Part shown: positions 16,789 through 27,805 of the stretch, one piece after another
Position numbering within the stretch: the first letter of the stretch is position 1
How the letters are laid out: each line of letters starts with the position of its first letter
Origin: an uncultured beta proteobacterium
GTDB lineage: Bacteria; Pseudomonadota; Gammaproteobacteria; Burkholderiales; Burkholderiaceae_C
Assembly (NCBI GenBank): GCA_903830985.1
Contig: CAIKVZ010000225.1
Coordinates: 26,185-90,184, forward strand
Direction of reading: 5' to 3'
DNA: 64,000 nt
The notes under the pieces: model-generated
What the model was told of the DNA's origin: nothing
The model's input: only the letters and a program-made list of their open reading frames with translations
Databases searched by the model: none
Program-made: the position numbers and the translations under genes

Positions 16789-19272
16789 TCAGGCCAACTC
16801 CAGCACCACGCCCTTTGTGTGCATGACAAAGGGATCGTTCACCTGGCGCCACTGTGAAAACTCCGCTGCGGGCATGGCCTTGGCCACAAACCAGCCCTGG
16901 ATGTAGTCGCAGCCAAGGGATTGCAGCAAGGCCCATTCCTGCGCAGTCTCGGCGCCTTCACCGACCACGCGCAAGCCCATGCGGTGCCCCAGGGCGATGA
17001 TGGAGTCGAGCAACTCGGCGCCCTCGCTGCCGGCCTTGACATGACGCACAAAGGAACGGTCAATCTTCAATTCTGTCATGGGCATTTTTTGCAGATAAGA
17101 CAGCGAGGAGTAGCCGGTGCCAAAGTCGTCAATCGCGAGCGAAAAACCGGCATCGCGCAGTGCATGCAGCACAAGCAGCGAGGTCTGCGGGTCGTCCATC
17201 GTGGCGCTCTCCGTCACTTCCATGCGCAGGTCGCCGGGCTGGGCGCCCTGCTCCCGCACCAGCGCCAGCACCCGCTCCACGAAGTTCGGTTCGCGCAAGT
17301 CATTGGTGGAAATATTCACCGACAACACCAGAGGCCGTCCTTCCTGGCGATAGCGCGTCGTGAGAACCGCACCCTCGCGAATCACCCACAGCGTCAACGC
17401 GCCGATCTTGCCGGTTTGCTCGGCAAAGGGAATGAAGTCGTTGGGCTGAACCATGCCTCGGACCGGATGCTGCCAACGCACGAGTCCTTCGGCGCCGGTG
17501 ATACGGCCGTCCGACAACTGCACCTTGGGCTGCAGGAACAGGCGCAATTCGTTTTCTTCGATGGCCCGGTTCAACTCCGACAACAGGCTCAGACTTTCCG
17601 GGCGGGTCGTGTCCATGGCTCGCTCATAGGCCAGCCAACTCACCTTGCTGGTCTTGGCCACGCCCAGCGCAATATCGGCGTCCCGCAACAGCGTGGACAT
17701 GGATTCACCCTGGTTGCGTGCCAGGCCAATGCTCAGCGACACGTCCAGTTTTTGCCCCAGCACCACCACGGGCGCAGAGAAGGCGGCGTCAATGCGCTGG
17801 CGCACCTGCGCCAGTTGGTCGGCGTGTGTCAGCAACAGGCAGAACTGGCTGGTCTGCACCCGCGCCACGAACCCCTCTCCAAGGGCCGCGAGCCGCTGCC
17901 CCACTTTCAAGATCACCGCGTCCCCGACCTGAAACCCCAGTACCTCATTGATGGCCTTCAAACGATCGATATTGATGGCCAGCAGCATGGCGTCCGGATG
18001 GGCTTGCACCATGGTCTGACCCACGCGCAAAAAATGGTCCCGGTTGGCCAGGTTGGTGAGTTGGTCCTGCTGAGCCAGCCGCATGGCATCGCGTTGCACG
18101 CTCTGCGCCCGGGACGCGATGGCGCTGAAAAACATGACCGGCAGCAGCAGATAGGAGGTGTAGCGCAGCGAAGAGCCCAGCAAGGCCTTGACGGATGCGG
18201 CCAGCCCGGGTGCCAGCGCCACGAACCAGTCCGAGATCTGAACCTCGAACAGGACCAGCGGCGCGATGCCCACGGCGATCAGAATGGCGGCCTTGTCGCC
18301 GCGACGCCAGGCCTGAAAGCCGCCCCAAAAAACAAATAACTGCAGCGCCGCCGCCGCGTCGTAAACATGGTCGGCGAATGACTCGAACAGTTCAGCGGAA
18401 AGCTTGACACCCAGCAGCATCAGAATTTGCCAGGCGGCCAGCGCGCCATTAAGGCAAAAGACGAGCTTGATGGCACGCGCCACCCAGGGCGTGTGCAGGG
18501 CCAGGCGCCCCACTCGCAAGGACAGCCAGGCCAGGAACAGTCCGGACAAGGGGTAGGCCAGCGACAGCAGTTCCGAGGAACTGGTCAGTCCAAGCGCTGC
18601 CAACTCGCTCCGGTCAGAAAACAGGGTCAGCGAAAATACCAGTGCGAAGCAGCTGAACAGCGCGTAATCCCGGTTGCGTTGAACGACGAAGAACAGCGCG
18701 GAAAAGACCGCCGCACTGAACAGCAGCCAACCGGTCGCAGCATCCTGCAACTGGTGCTTTTGCTTCGTGACGATGGCTTCACCGTCAACCTGTTCGATCC
18801 TGTGCCTGACCGTGGAAAAATGATTCAGCGACTCTACTCTGACGTAGAGCACAGGCGGCGAGTCGGCCTGCAGTTGGACATGGATCCAACCCTTGTCGAC
18901 AATGGTGCGGAAGCGCTCGCCACTGACGGTGGATTTGGCAAGCAGCTCACCGGTTGGGGCGTACAGCGCAAAGTTGGAGCCCCAGGAGTTTTCGATGCGC
19001 AAAAACTGGTTGCTCGTTGCACCCGATATATCTGCCACCGCAGGCCGTGTGGCTCGCAGCCAGCAGGTCTGGTGGATGGGAATCTTCACGACGAAGCCTT
19101 TGACCGGCTCCCAGTGCACGTCGGTCAAACGGCCATCGACAAACAATGCGTCACGGTTGCAAAGCGATTCAAGCGCCAGAAGCTGAGCCTGCGCCTGGCT
19201 GGCGATGAGCAACGCCAGCAACAAGGCAGACCACCGAAGTATCCTCCGCATCACCCGTTGCAGCGGCGCCAT
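16789..19272 (-). CDS. 7TM-DISM GGDEF/EAL protein with inactive GGDEF, likely c-di-GMP phosphodiesterase
   Basis: 827 residues: signal peptide, a periplasmic 7TMR-DISM extracellular beta domain (about 30-165), seven predicted membrane helices (about 180-390), GGDEF (about 395-560) and EAL (about 570-820). The GGDEF site is replaced by Q473-T-S-Q-F477, so the cyclase is certainly inactive. EAL residues are retained (E595-G-L597, ESAT in EVTESATM, IDDFGTGYSS, ELKIDRSF, GEGAET). Expected to be a phosphodiesterase gated by carbohydrate-type or lipid-type ligands sensed outside. The ATG at 19272 has GGAG 6 nt upstream; the in-frame TTG at 19278 is next to that site and unlikely. Convergent with the other EAL gene. 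Confidence 0.9.
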   Translation of the reverse strand: MAPLQRVMRRILRWSALLLALLIASQAQAQLLALESLCNRDALFVDGRLTDVHWEPVKGFVVKIPIHQTCWLRATRPAVADISGATSNQFLRIENSWGSNFALYAPTGELLAKSTVSGERFRTIVDKGWIHVQLQADSPPVLYVRVESLNHFSTVRHRIEQVDGEAIVTKQKHQLQDAATGWLLFSAAVFSALFFVVQRNRDYALFSCFALVFSLTLFSDRSELAALGLTSSSELLSLAYPLSGLFLAWLSLRVGRLALHTPWVARAIKLVFCLNGALAAWQILMLLGVKLSAELFESFADHVYDAAAALQLFVFWGGFQAWRRGDKAAILIAVGIAPLVLFEVQISDWFVALAPGLAASVKALLGSSLRYTSYLLLPVMFFSAIASRAQSVQRDAMRLAQQDQLTNLANRDHFLRVGQTMVQAHPDAMLLAINIDRLKAINEVLGFQVGDAVILKVGQRLAALGEGFVARVQTSQFCLLLTHADQLAQVRQRIDAAFSAPVVVLGQKLDVSLSIGLARNQGESMSTLLRDADIALGVAKTSKVSWLAYERAMDTTRPESLSLLSELNRAIEENELRLFLQPKVQLSDGRITGAEGLVRWQHPVRGMVQPNDFIPFAEQTGKIGALTLWVIREGAVLTTRYRQEGRPLVLSVNISTNDLREPNFVERVLALVREQGAQPGDLRMEVTESATMDDPQTSLLVLHALRDAGFSLAIDDFGTGYSSLSYLQKMPMTELKIDRSFVRHVKAGSEGAELLDSIIALGHRMGLRVVGEGAETAQEWALLQSLGCDYIQGWFVAKAMPAAEFSQWRQVNDPFVMHTKGVVLELA

Positions 19273-19396
19273 TTTCAACTCCCCAGGACGATTTGCGCGG
19301 TGTCTGTGCAGGCATTCATGTCAACCGCAGATGCCGCAGTATCGCATCCCGGCCTTTCAGCCTTCAGACCCCCGGGGGGAAAAGCACCGGCCGGGC

Positions 19397-20035
<639 letters not shown>

Positions 20036-20092
20036 GATATTTATTCCTTGTATCTGAACGGTGGAGGACAGAGCTTCGGTCTGTCCCGCAAT

Positions 20093-20788
20093 TTATGAAC
20101 TAAGTGTTCTTTTTTCGATGCGCTTCTCGGGATGCGCGTTCAGCACCAGGCGGTGCACATAGATGCCCGGCAGGTGCACGGCATCGGGATCGAAGGTGCC
20201 GGTCTCGACGATCTCTTCGACCTCGACCACGGTGATGCGCCCGGCCATGGCCACGGCCGGGTTGAAGTTGCGCGCCGTGCGGCGAAAGATCAGGTTGCCG
20301 CTCTTGTCGGCCTTCCAGGCCTTGACCAGCGACACCTCGGGAATGAGGGCCAGTTCCATGACGTGCATGTGGCCGTTGAACTCGCGCGTTTCCTTGCCCT
20401 CGGCCACCAGCGTGCCGTAACCGGTGCGCGTAAAGAAAGCCGGGATGCCGGCGCCGCCGGCGCGCAGCTTCTCGGCCAGCGTGCCCTGGGGCGTGAATTC
20501 CAGCTCGAGTTCACCGGCCAGGAACTGGCGCTCGAACTCCTTGTTTTCGCCCACATAGCTGGAAATCATGCGCTTGATCTGGCGCGTTTCCAGCAACTTG
20601 CCCAGACCGAAACCGTCGACCCCGGCGTTGTTGGAAATCACCGTGAGGTCTTTCACCGCGCTGTCGCGCAGCGCGTCGATCAGCGCCTCGGGAATGCCGC
20701 ACAGGCCAAAACCACCGACCGCGAGCAACTGGCCGTCGCGCACGATGCCTTGCAGCGCCGCATCGGCACTGGGATAAATCTTGTTCAC
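20093..20788 (-). CDS. scoA: 3-oxoacid CoA-transferase, subunit A
   Basis: 231 residues. The CoA-binding loop [13 protein letters not shown] at about 24-36 and the segment FFTRTGYGT are characteristic of SCOT alpha subunits. The start is a GTG at 20788 with AAGGAG 8 nt upstream; this is better than the in-frame start at 20809, which would place residues before the conserved [11 protein letters not shown] beginning. It is divergent from the PAS-LuxR regulator gene at 20867, the likely local regulator, with 78 bp between the two starts. Works with ScoB in ketone-body or 3-oxoacid catabolism. Confidence 0.9.
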   Translation of the reverse strand: MNKIYPSADAALQGIVRDGQLLAVGGFGLCGIPEALIDALRDSAVKDLTVISNNAGVDGFGLGKLLETRQIKRMISSYVGENKEFERQFLAGELELEFTPQGTLAEKLRAGGAGIPAFFTRTGYGTLVAEGKETREFNGHMHVMELALIPEVSLVKAWKADKSGNLIFRRTARNFNPAVAMAGRITVVEVEEIVETGTFDPDAVHLPGIYVHRLVLNAHPEKRIEKRTLSS

Positions 20789-20824
20789 GCAGCTTTCTCC
20801 TTGCAACAAATAAGACGCTACGAT

Positions 20825-20846
20825 ACTACCTATTCAAGTACGTAGT
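20825..20846. promoter_or_regulatory. Candidate operator between scoA and the PAS-LuxR gene
   Basis: ACTAC and GTAGT arms separated by 12 nt, in the 78-bp divergent region. A LuxR-type regulator is encoded immediately downstream, and dyads of this kind are typical binding sites for that family. Short arms, so weak evidence. Confidence 0.3.
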
Positions 20847-20866
20847 TTCTGTTAAGTAAAAACCCT

Positions 20867-21421
20867 ATGGATATCGACTACCGCCTCGCCTTTGACCTCG
20901 CCCCTGTGGGGCTGGTGCTGTCGCGCAACCGCACCATGGTGGACTGCAACCAGCGCGTGTGCGAGATGTTCGGCGCCGCGCGCGAGCAAATGGTCGGGCA
21001 ATCGTTTCAGATCCTCTACCCCAGCGCCGACGAGTACGAACGCACGGGCGCGCGCATCGTGCCGGTGATGAACCGCCACGGCAGCTACGCCGACGACCGC
21101 ATCATGAAGCGCGTCGCCGGTCGCTTCCAGGGCGAGGCTTTCTGGTGCCATGTGACTGGACGCACCATGAACCGCGAGTCTCCGCACGAGAGCGGCATCT
21201 GGAGCTTCGAGGACCTGTCACTGCACCGCCCGGTGAAGGCCGAACTGACGGCGCGCGAACGCGAGGTCGCCGCCAGCCTGCTCAGCGGTTTGACCTCCAA
21301 GGAAATCGGCAAGCTGCTGTCCATCAGCCACCGCACGGTGGAGATCTACCGGGCGCGACTGATGCGCAAGTACAAGGCGTCAACCACCGCCGATCTGGTG
21401 CACAAGCTGATGGCTGGTTAG
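20867..21421 (+). CDS. PAS-domain LuxR-family transcriptional regulator
   Basis: 184 residues. The N-terminal half is a PAS domain (FDLAPVGLVLSRNRTMVDCN, typical first strands) and the C-terminal half a LuxR/GerE helix-turn-helix (LTAREREVAASLLSGLTSKEIGKLL, then ISHRTVEIYRARLMRK). It lacks a receiver domain, so it probably senses a ligand or redox state directly. Divergent from scoAB and therefore the probable regulator of CoA-transferase expression. Its TAG stop overlaps the TAA stop of livF on the opposite strand (21418-21421), so these two genes converge with no spacer and no room for a terminator. Confidence 0.88.
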   Translation: MDIDYRLAFDLAPVGLVLSRNRTMVDCNQRVCEMFGAAREQMVGQSFQILYPSADEYERTGARIVPVMNRHGSYADDRIMKRVAGRFQGEAFWCHVTGRTMNRESPHESGIWSFEDLSLHRPVKAELTAREREVAASLLSGLTSKEIGKLLSISHRTVEIYRARLMRKYKASTTADLVHKLMAG

Positions 21422-22179
21422 CTTTTCTGGTGACCCAAGCCTAGGTAGGCCTCGATCACGCGCGGATCGGCGGCCAGTTCGGCGCTGGCACCGTGCAGTG
21501 ACACCTCGCCGGTTTCCAGCACATAGCCGTAATCCGCGATCTGCAGCGCAGCGCGAGCGTTCTGCTCGACCAGCAGGATGGCGACGCCGCTTTTTTTCAG
21601 TTCGACGATGATGCGGAAAATTTCCTTGATGATCATGGGCGCCAGTCCCAGACTGGGTTCGTCGAGCATCAGCAGCTTGGGTTTGGCCATCAGGGCACGA
21701 CCCATGGCCAGCATCTGGCGTTCGCCGCCGGACAGCGTACCGGCCAGCTGGATGCGCCGCTCCACCAGGCGCGGGAACAGATCGAACACCTCGTCCATGG
21801 TTTCCATCTGGTCACGATGACCGGTGCGGTAGCGGTCGAAGGCACCGAGCAGCAGGTTGTCCTCAACGCTCATCTCGGCAAACAACTCGCGCTTCTCGGG
21901 CACCAGCGTCATGCCCTGGCGCACCAGGGTTTCGACCTCGCGTTTACACCGCTGGGCCTGACCCATGTAGACGATCTCGCCCTGGGCCGGCAGCAGACCC
22001 ATGAGCGCCGCCAGCAGCGTCGTCTTGCCCGCGCCGTTGGGGCCGATCACGGTGACGATTTCACCGCGCCGGATATTCAGGCTGACCTGGTGCAGCGCTT
22101 CGACCTTGCCGTAGGCGACGCGCAGGTTCTTCACCTCAAGGATGAGTTCGTGGTCGTGCAGATGCGCGTGTTGGTTCAT
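21418..22179 (-). CDS. livF: Branched-chain amino-acid-type ABC transporter ATP-binding protein LivF
   Basis: 253 residues. Walker A GPNGAGKT, signature LSGGERQML, Walker [12 protein letters not shown], followed by the H-loop region; the LivF-type sequence ends IEAYLGLG. Second ATPase of a HAAT-type importer. The ATG overlaps the stop of the fused livHMG gene by 4 nt, so the two are co-translated. Located at the inner face of the membrane, pairing with the fused ATPase domain. The substrate may be branched-chain amino acids, urea or another amide; the sequence does not say. Confidence 0.92.
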   Translation of the reverse strand: MNQHAHLHDHELILEVKNLRVAYGKVEALHQVSLNIRRGEIVTVIGPNGAGKTTLLAALMGLLPAQGEIVYMGQAQRCKREVETLVRQGMTLVPEKRELFAEMSVEDNLLLGAFDRYRTGHRDQMETMDEVFDLFPRLVERRIQLAGTLSGGERQMLAMGRALMAKPKLLMLDEPSLGLAPMIIKEIFRIIVELKKSGVAILLVEQNARAALQIADYGYVLETGEVSLHGASAELAADPRVIEAYLGLGHQKS

Positions 22180-25025
22180 TCCACACCTCCGAGGTAGGCG
22201 GCGATCACCTTGGGGTTGGTCTGGACTTCCTGTGGCTTGCCCTGCGCGATCTTTTCGCCGAATTCCATGACCACGACGCGATCGGCCAGACCCATGACGA
22301 AATCCATGTCGTGTTCGACCAGCAAAATGCCCATGCCCTCGGCACGCAGCTTCCTCAGCAATTCGGCCAGCGCCTGCTTCTCCTGGTAGCGCAGGCCGGC
22401 AGCAGGCTCGTCGAGCAGCAGCAGGCAGGGATCACTGGCCAGGGCACGGGCGATTTCCACGATGCGCTGCTGGCCCAATGCCAGGCTGCCAGCAGGATCA
22501 AACATGTGCTCGGCCAGACCCACACGCTCGATCTGGCGCGCCGCAACGGCGAGCAGGCGGCTTTCCTCGCTGCGGTCCAGACGCAAGGCCGCCGCGACCA
22601 CGCCCTTGCTGCCGCGCAGGTGGGCGCCGATGGCCACGTTTTCGATCACCGACATCTGTCCCAGCAGGCGCACATGCTGAAAGGTGCGGCTCATGCCGCG
22701 CTGCGCGATGGCGCGGGAACCCAGTGCCACGATCGATTCGCCGAGAAAGGCGATCGTCCCCTCGCTGGCCGGGTCGACCCCGGAAATGCAGTTGAACATC
22801 GTGCTTTTGCCGGCGCCGTTCGGGCCGATCAGCGCCATCACTTCGCCAGCGCACACGCTCAACTCCATGGCGTTGTTCGCGACCAGGCCGCCGAAGCGCT
22901 TGGTGACCCCGCTGGCCTCCAGCAGGACCTTGCCCGCCATGTTGGAAGCGCGTGCTGGCAGACCTTCACCGTGCGGGACAACCCGTTGCCGGGCCCGACC
23001 GGGCAGCAGTTTGACGATCACCGGCCACAGGCCGACGCGGGCTTTTTGCAGTACCAGCACCATGGCGATGCCGAACACAATGATCTCGAAATTGCCGCTC
23101 TGGCCAAGAATTTGCGGCAACCAGTCCTGCAGCCACTGTTTGAGCACGGTGATGAGACCGGCACCCAGCACGGCGCCCCAGACGCTGCCCATGCCACCGA
23201 CAACCACCATGAACAGGTATTCGATGCCCTGCGTCAGGGCGAAGGGTGCCGGATTGACGAAGCCTTGCAGGTGGGCATAGAGCCAGCCCGAGACGCTGGC
23301 CAGCAGCGCGGCAATCAGGAAGATGACGATCTTGGTGCGCTGCGTATTCACGCCCATGGCCTCGGCCATCACCACGCCACCGCGCAGCGCGCGAATCGCC
23401 CGACCCTCGCGCGAATCAAGCAGATTGCGCACGACGATGATGGCCAGCAAAACGACGAACCAGATCAGGTAGTACAGCTGATTGCCGCTCTTGAGCTCCC
23501 AGCCCAACAGCGACACCGCTGGAATGCCGCTGATGCCGGTGTGGCCGCCCAGCAACTCGACATTGCCGAACAAAAAGTACAGGCTGATGCCCCAGGCGAT
23601 GGTACCCAGGGGCAGGTAATGGCCGCCCATGCGCAGCGTGATGAAGCCCAGAAACAGGGCGACGGCGGCGGTGAGGGCAAAGCCGATGAACAGCGTCAGC
23701 CACGGCGACAAGCCGTAACGGGTCGTGAGGTAGGCCGTCGCGTAGGCGCCAACGCCGACAAAGGCGGCCTGCCCGAACGAGGTCAGGCCACCCACGCCGG
23801 TCAGCAGCACCAGGCCGACAGCGACGATGGCGTACAGGCCGATGTAGTTGAGCAGCGTGATGGAAAACTCGGGCAGCAGGCGCGGTGCCATCAGCAACAG
23901 CGCGACGAAGGCGGCGAGTGGCAGATGGCGCAGCCAGCGCCGGCGAGTGCGTTCGGGCAGCGAGTCGGGGTTGACCTCGTCGGTGTGCTCGTCATCGTCC
24001 TCGACATGGCGCGTCGTCAGCGAGCGCCACAGCAGCACCGGGATGATCAGCGTGAAGACGATCACTTCCTTGAAGGCGCTGGCGTAGAAGGACGAATACG
24101 ACTCGAGCAGACCAACCATGATGGCGCCGAGTGCGGCCAGCGGGTACGAGACCAGGCCGCCGATGATGGCGCCGACGAAACCCTTGAGGCCGATCAGAAA
24201 GCCGGAGTCGTAGTAGATCGTGGTGATGGGCGCAATCAGGATGCCGGAGAAGGCACCAATGGCGGCGGCCAGCGTGAAAACCAGCTTGCCGGCCAGCACC
24301 GGCGGTATCCCCATGAGACGCGCGCCGGTGCGATTCATGGCGGTGGCGCGCAAGGCCTTGCCGTAGATGCTGCGCTCGAAGAAAAAATACAGGCCGATGA
24401 TGAGCAGCGCCGAGGCCACCACGACCAGGATGGTCTGCCCTTGCAGCGGCGCGCCGGCCAACTCGAAGCTGAGGTCGGTGAAGGCAGGCGTGCGCCAGCC
24501 TTCGGCGCCGAAAAACAGCAGGCCCAGCCCGGTCAGCGCCAGATGCACGGCGACGGCAACGATGAGCAGCACCAGCACCGGCGCGCTGGCCAGCGGCTGA
24601 AAAGCGACACGGTAAATCATCGGTCCGAGCGGCACGACCAGCGCCATGGCGATCACCACCTGCAGCCACAGCGGCAGGTCGGCCGGAGGGACAGCAAAGA
24701 GCCCTGCCGCAGCGAGCAGCGGCAATCCGACGTTAAGGATCAGCAGTGGAGGTAGCTTGGCGAAGCTCTTTTCGCGCAGCAACTCGATGCCGTCGAGCAC
24801 GGCGATGGTCGTTCCCAGACCGATCAGCAGCCAGAGCGTGCCGGGCAGTTTGCCGGCCTGCAAACTGGCCAGCGTCAGCGCGCCAAAGGCGACGAACTCG
24901 CCCTGCGGAATGAAGATGACGCGGGTCACCGCGAACACCAGCACCAGGGCCAGGGCCAGCAGGGCGTAGATCGCCCCGTTGGTGACGCCGTCCTGCCCGA
25001 GCAGAAGAAAAATTTGAAGGTCCAT
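22176..25025 (-). CDS. livHMG: Fused ABC transporter LivH-LivM-LivG (two permeases plus ATPase in one chain)
   Basis: One uninterrupted 949-residue frame. Residues 1-335 are a LivH-type permease ([20 protein letters not shown] start), about 365-665 a LivM-type permease ([21 protein letters not shown], then [15 protein letters not shown]), and 697-949 a LivG-type ATPase (GPNGAGKS, signature [18 protein letters not shown], ending AAYLGGVE). An acidic linker ([10 protein letters not shown]) joins the permeases. Normally these are three genes; LivM-LivG fusions are seen often, a triple fusion much less so. The frame is open throughout, so this is not an assembly artefact of overlapping genes. Operon order is livK, livHMG, livF. 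Confidence 0.92.
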   Translation of the reverse strand: MDLQIFLLLGQDGVTNGAIYALLALALVLVFAVTRVIFIPQGEFVAFGALTLASLQAGKLPGTLWLLIGLGTTIAVLDGIELLREKSFAKLPPLLILNVGLPLLAAAGLFAVPPADLPLWLQVVIAMALVVPLGPMIYRVAFQPLASAPVLVLLIVAVAVHLALTGLGLLFFGAEGWRTPAFTDLSFELAGAPLQGQTILVVVASALLIIGLYFFFERSIYGKALRATAMNRTGARLMGIPPVLAGKLVFTLAAAIGAFSGILIAPITTIYYDSGFLIGLKGFVGAIIGGLVSYPLAALGAIMVGLLESYSSFYASAFKEVIVFTLIIPVLLWRSLTTRHVEDDDEHTDEVNPDSLPERTRRRWLRHLPLAAFVALLLMAPRLLPEFSITLLNYIGLYAIVAVGLVLLTGVGGLTSFGQAAFVGVGAYATAYLTTRYGLSPWLTLFIGFALTAAVALFLGFITLRMGGHYLPLGTIAWGISLYFLFGNVELLGGHTGISGIPAVSLLGWELKSGNQLYYLIWFVVLLAIIVVRNLLDSREGRAIRALRGGVVMAEAMGVNTQRTKIVIFLIAALLASVSGWLYAHLQGFVNPAPFALTQGIEYLFMVVVGGMGSVWGAVLGAGLITVLKQWLQDWLPQILGQSGNFEIIVFGIAMVLVLQKARVGLWPVIVKLLPGRARQRVVPHGEGLPARASNMAGKVLLEASGVTKRFGGLVANNAMELSVCAGEVMALIGPNGAGKSTMFNCISGVDPASEGTIAFLGESIVALGSRAIAQRGMSRTFQHVRLLGQMSVIENVAIGAHLRGSKGVVAAALRLDRSEESRLLAVAARQIERVGLAEHMFDPAGSLALGQQRIVEIARALASDPCLLLLDEPAAGLRYQEKQALAELLRKLRAEGMGILLVEHDMDFVMGLADRVVVMEFGEKIAQGKPQEVQTNPKVIAAYLGGVE

Positions 25026-25126
25026 GGATTAACGATCGCAGCTGCCCTGCGGCAGGCGTGAATGGCGCCGCCCGATGCGTGGAAAACAGCTGACGGCAGC
25101 GGCAAGCCAGCGTGGCGGCGAGGCGA

Positions 25127-26266
25127 CTACTTGACCAGTTTCCAGCCGTTGTTCTCGATCGTGCCCATGACGCGGGCGCGTTGGTCAAAACCCTGGTGGT
25201 CGTTGGGCGTCATGTTGAAGATGCCGTGTGCGCCTGCCAGGTTGGTGCTGCCTTCGATCGCGTCGCGCAGCGCGCGGCGGAACTCGACGGTTCCTGGCTT
25301 GGCCTTTTTCAGGGCCAGCGGAATGGCATGACTGAGCAAAACGCCGGCATCCCAGGCGTGGCCGCCGAAGGAGCTGACGCTGCCCTTGCCATAGGCCGTT
25401 TCGTATTTGGCCACGTATTCCAGCGCAGATTTTTTGACCGGGTTGTCGTTCGGCAGTTGATTCGCGATGACCATTGGTCCGACCGGCAGGAAAGCCCCCT
25501 CGACGTCCTTGCCACCGACGCGCAGGAAGTCGTTGTTGGCCACACCGTGCGTCTGGTACATCAGTCCCTTGTAGCCCTTTTCCTTGAGCGCCTTTTGCGG
25601 CAGCGCTGCGGGTGTGCCGGCGCCGGCGATCAGCACCGCATCAGGCTTCGCGGCGATGATCTTCAGGATCTGGCCGGTGACTGAGGTGTCGTTGCGCTGG
25701 AAGCGTTCGCTGGCAACGATCTTGAGATTGCGGCCCTCGGCGATCTTGGCGAATTCCTTGTACCAGCCTTCGCCGTAGGCGTCGGCAAAACCGATGAAGG
25801 CGACCGTTTGCAGCTTCCTGTCGATCATGTGCTGCACGATGGCGGTCGCCATGTGGGCATCGTTCTGCGCGGTCTTGAAGACCCAGCGGCGCTTGGCGTC
25901 CATCGGCTCCACGACCATGGCCGAGCCGGCCATGGAAATCAAGGGTGTTTCGTTGTCAACGGCAACGTCCATCATGGCCAGCGAGTTGGGCGTCGTGGTC
26001 GAGCCGATGACGACGTCGACCTTGTTCTCGCTGATCAGCTTCTTGATGTTCTTGGTGGCTGCCGTCGGGTCGGTGCCGTCGTCCAGCACGATGTAGTTCA
26101 CCTTTTGCCCGGCGATGCTGGTGGGCAGCAGGGCGATCGTGTTCTTTTCCGGGATGCCGAGCGAGGCCGCGGGGCCGGTGGCAGAAACAGAAACGCCGAC
26201 ATTGATGTCGGCGTTGGCGGCTAAAGAGAACGCGGCGAGGATGGCCAGGGACAATTTCTTGAGCAT
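25127..26266 (-). CDS. ABC transporter substrate-binding protein (LivK-like, type I fold)
   Basis: 379-residue periplasmic binding protein with a signal peptide (MLKKLSLAILAAFSLAANA). The type I amino-acid-binding fold is evident: INVGVSVSATGPAASLGIPE, the DDGTDPTAATKNIKKLI segment and VDVVIGSTTTPNSLAM. First gene of the importer operon; the fused permease gene begins about 100 nt downstream. In Comamonadaceae there are many paralogues of this protein for amino acids, amides and aromatic acids, so substrate is left open. Its upstream region (26267-26430) is shared with the divergent small gene at 26431. Confidence 0.92.
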   Translation of the reverse strand: MLKKLSLAILAAFSLAANADINVGVSVSATGPAASLGIPEKNTIALLPTSIAGQKVNYIVLDDGTDPTAATKNIKKLISENKVDVVIGSTTTPNSLAMMDVAVDNETPLISMAGSAMVVEPMDAKRRWVFKTAQNDAHMATAIVQHMIDRKLQTVAFIGFADAYGEGWYKEFAKIAEGRNLKIVASERFQRNDTSVTGQILKIIAAKPDAVLIAGAGTPAALPQKALKEKGYKGLMYQTHGVANNDFLRVGGKDVEGAFLPVGPMVIANQLPNDNPVKKSALEYVAKYETAYGKGSVSSFGGHAWDAGVLLSHAIPLALKKAKPGTVEFRRALRDAIEGSTNLAGAHGIFNMTPNDHQGFDQRARVMGTIENNGWKLVK

Positions 26267-26430
26267 TTGTTTCTCGGTGCAGTAAAGCCGCCAAGTTTAG
26301 CAGCCTGTCGGAATTGCGACGTGGGCGCGACGGGGGGCATTCGAATGCAGCGCAGGGCACGTCGATGAAGTTTGGGCGAGGCCAAAGCGCGGCGCAGCTT
26401 CAGTTAGACTGGCCCAAAGGAGTCATCACC

Positions 26431-26589
26431 ATGGCAGGCGTATTCGGCAAAGATCCCAACATGAAGAAAAGCAACCACGCAGAGCTCGAGCGGCTCAATC
26501 TGGAGCGCAAGCGCAAGCTGGCGGAAGGCGCGATCAAGTTCAATCAAAAGAAACCTGCCGCACCGGTCAGCGAAGCAGCCCCGAAATAG
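26431..26589 (+). CDS. Small conserved-looking hypothetical protein (52 aa)
   Basis: A 52-residue, highly charged protein rich in Lys, Glu and Asn (AELERLNLERKRKLAEGAIKFNQKKP). No signal peptide or membrane segment; a single helix is likely. It is supported by an AAAGGAG ribosome site 8 nt before the ATG at 26431, better than any upstream in-frame start (the frame opens at 26314). Function unknown; the basic, Lys-rich tail might contact nucleic acid or ribosomes. Divergent from livK. Confidence 0.55.
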   Translation: MAGVFGKDPNMKKSNHAELERLNLERKRKLAEGAIKFNQKKPAAPVSEAAPK

Positions 26590-26611
26590 GGGCTGTTCAG
26601 AATACTTCAGT

Positions 26612-27727
26612 TCAATTCAGCAGGGTCGTCGGTTCGACAAACGCGTAGCCCAGGTCGCGTGCCACGGCTTCGTAGGTGACGTGACCCTGACACACGTTCA
26701 GGCCATTGCGCAGATGGACGTTTTCCTTCAGCGCCAGTTTCCAGCCCTTGTCGGCCAGCGCCAGCGCATGGCCGATGGTGGCATTGTTCAGCGCAAAGGT
26801 CGAGGTGCGCGCCACGGCGCCGGGCATGTTGGCCACGCAGTAGTGCACCACGCCGTCCACCATGTAGACCGGCTCGGCGTGCGTCGTCGCATGCGAGGTC
26901 TCGAAGCAGCCGCCCTGGTCGATCGCCACGTCCACCACCACCGCACCCTTCTTCATGCGCGCGATGTGCGAGCGCGTCACCAGTTTGGGCGCAGCGGCGC
27001 CGGGGACCAGCACGCCGCCAATCACCAGATCGGCGTCGAGCACGGCCTCCTCAATGCTCGTCGCCGTGGAATACACGGTGCTGATGCGATTGCCAAACAC
27101 CAGATCCAACTGGCGCAGCCGGTCCACGCTCTTGTCGAGCACGGTGACGCGTGCGCCCATGCCCACGGCCATCTGCAAGGCGTTCGTTCCCACGACGCCG
27201 GCGCCGATGATGGCCACATGGCCCGGTGCCACGCCGGGAACCCCGCCCAGCAGCAGGCCGCGCCCGCCGTGCGCTTTTTCCAGGTAAGTGGCGCCGGCCT
27301 GCACCGCCATGCGACCCGCCACTTCGCTCATGGGGGCCAGCAATGGCAGACCGCCGCCGGCGCCAGTGATGGTCTCGTAAGCGATGCAGATCGCGCCCGA
27401 GGCGATCAGCGCCTTCGTCTGCTCGGGGTCCGGCGCCAGATGCAGGTAGGTGTAGAGGATCTGGCCCGGGCGCAGCATGGCGCATTCCACCGCTTGGGGT
27501 TCCTTGACCTTGACGATCATTTCGGCGCGGGCAAAGATCTCGCTGGCCAGCGCCAGCATCTGCGCACCGGCGGCGACGTACTGCTCGTCGGTGCAGCCGA
27601 TGGCCGTGCCGGCGTCGTTTTGCACCAGCACCTGATGGCCGTGCGCCGTGAGCTCGCGCACGCTGGCCGGCGTCAGACCGACGCGGTATTCATGGTTCTT
27701 GATTTCCTTGGGTACGCCGATCAGCAT
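26612..27727 (-). CDS. ald: Alanine dehydrogenase
   Basis: 371 residues, the usual family length. N-terminal catalytic residues are conserved (R15 in HEYRVGLTP, the lysine in VKVKEPQ, the histidine in YTYLHLAPD), and the NAD-binding Rossmann motif is [10 protein letters not shown]. It catalyses reversible oxidative deamination of L-alanine to pyruvate and ammonia in the cytoplasm. ATG preceded by AGGAG. Often an Lrp-type regulator is adjacent; none is present here, but a near-palindrome lies at 27788-27805 upstream. Confidence 0.95.
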   Translation of the reverse strand: MLIGVPKEIKNHEYRVGLTPASVRELTAHGHQVLVQNDAGTAIGCTDEQYVAAGAQMLALASEIFARAEMIVKVKEPQAVECAMLRPGQILYTYLHLAPDPEQTKALIASGAICIAYETITGAGGGLPLLAPMSEVAGRMAVQAGATYLEKAHGGRGLLLGGVPGVAPGHVAIIGAGVVGTNALQMAVGMGARVTVLDKSVDRLRQLDLVFGNRISTVYSTATSIEEAVLDADLVIGGVLVPGAAAPKLVTRSHIARMKKGAVVVDVAIDQGGCFETSHATTHAEPVYMVDGVVHYCVANMPGAVARTSTFALNNATIGHALALADKGWKLALKENVHLRNGLNVCQGHVTYEAVARDLGYAFVEPTTLLN

Positions 27728-27787
27728 GCTGAGTCTCCTGGTTGTTGGTCAGACGCATTGTGCTGAAATTCCCGAAAATAAGAAGAT

Positions 27788-27805
27788 GTGTTAATTTGTT
27801 TACAC
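27788..27805. promoter_or_regulatory. AT-rich near-palindrome upstream of ald
   Basis: GTGTTAA, a 4-nt centre, then TTTACAC: 6 of 7 arm positions are complementary. It lies 61 nt upstream of the ald start within an AT-rich stretch that contrasts with the GC-rich surroundings, consistent with an operator/promoter region (for example for an Lrp-type regulator). Not proven. Confidence 0.35.

Noticed and set aside
22311..24755. An 814-codon plus-strand frame antisense to the fused Liv gene
   Set aside because: Composition (Gln, His, Arg, Ala) is typical of shadow frames, and the minus strand encodes a complete transporter.
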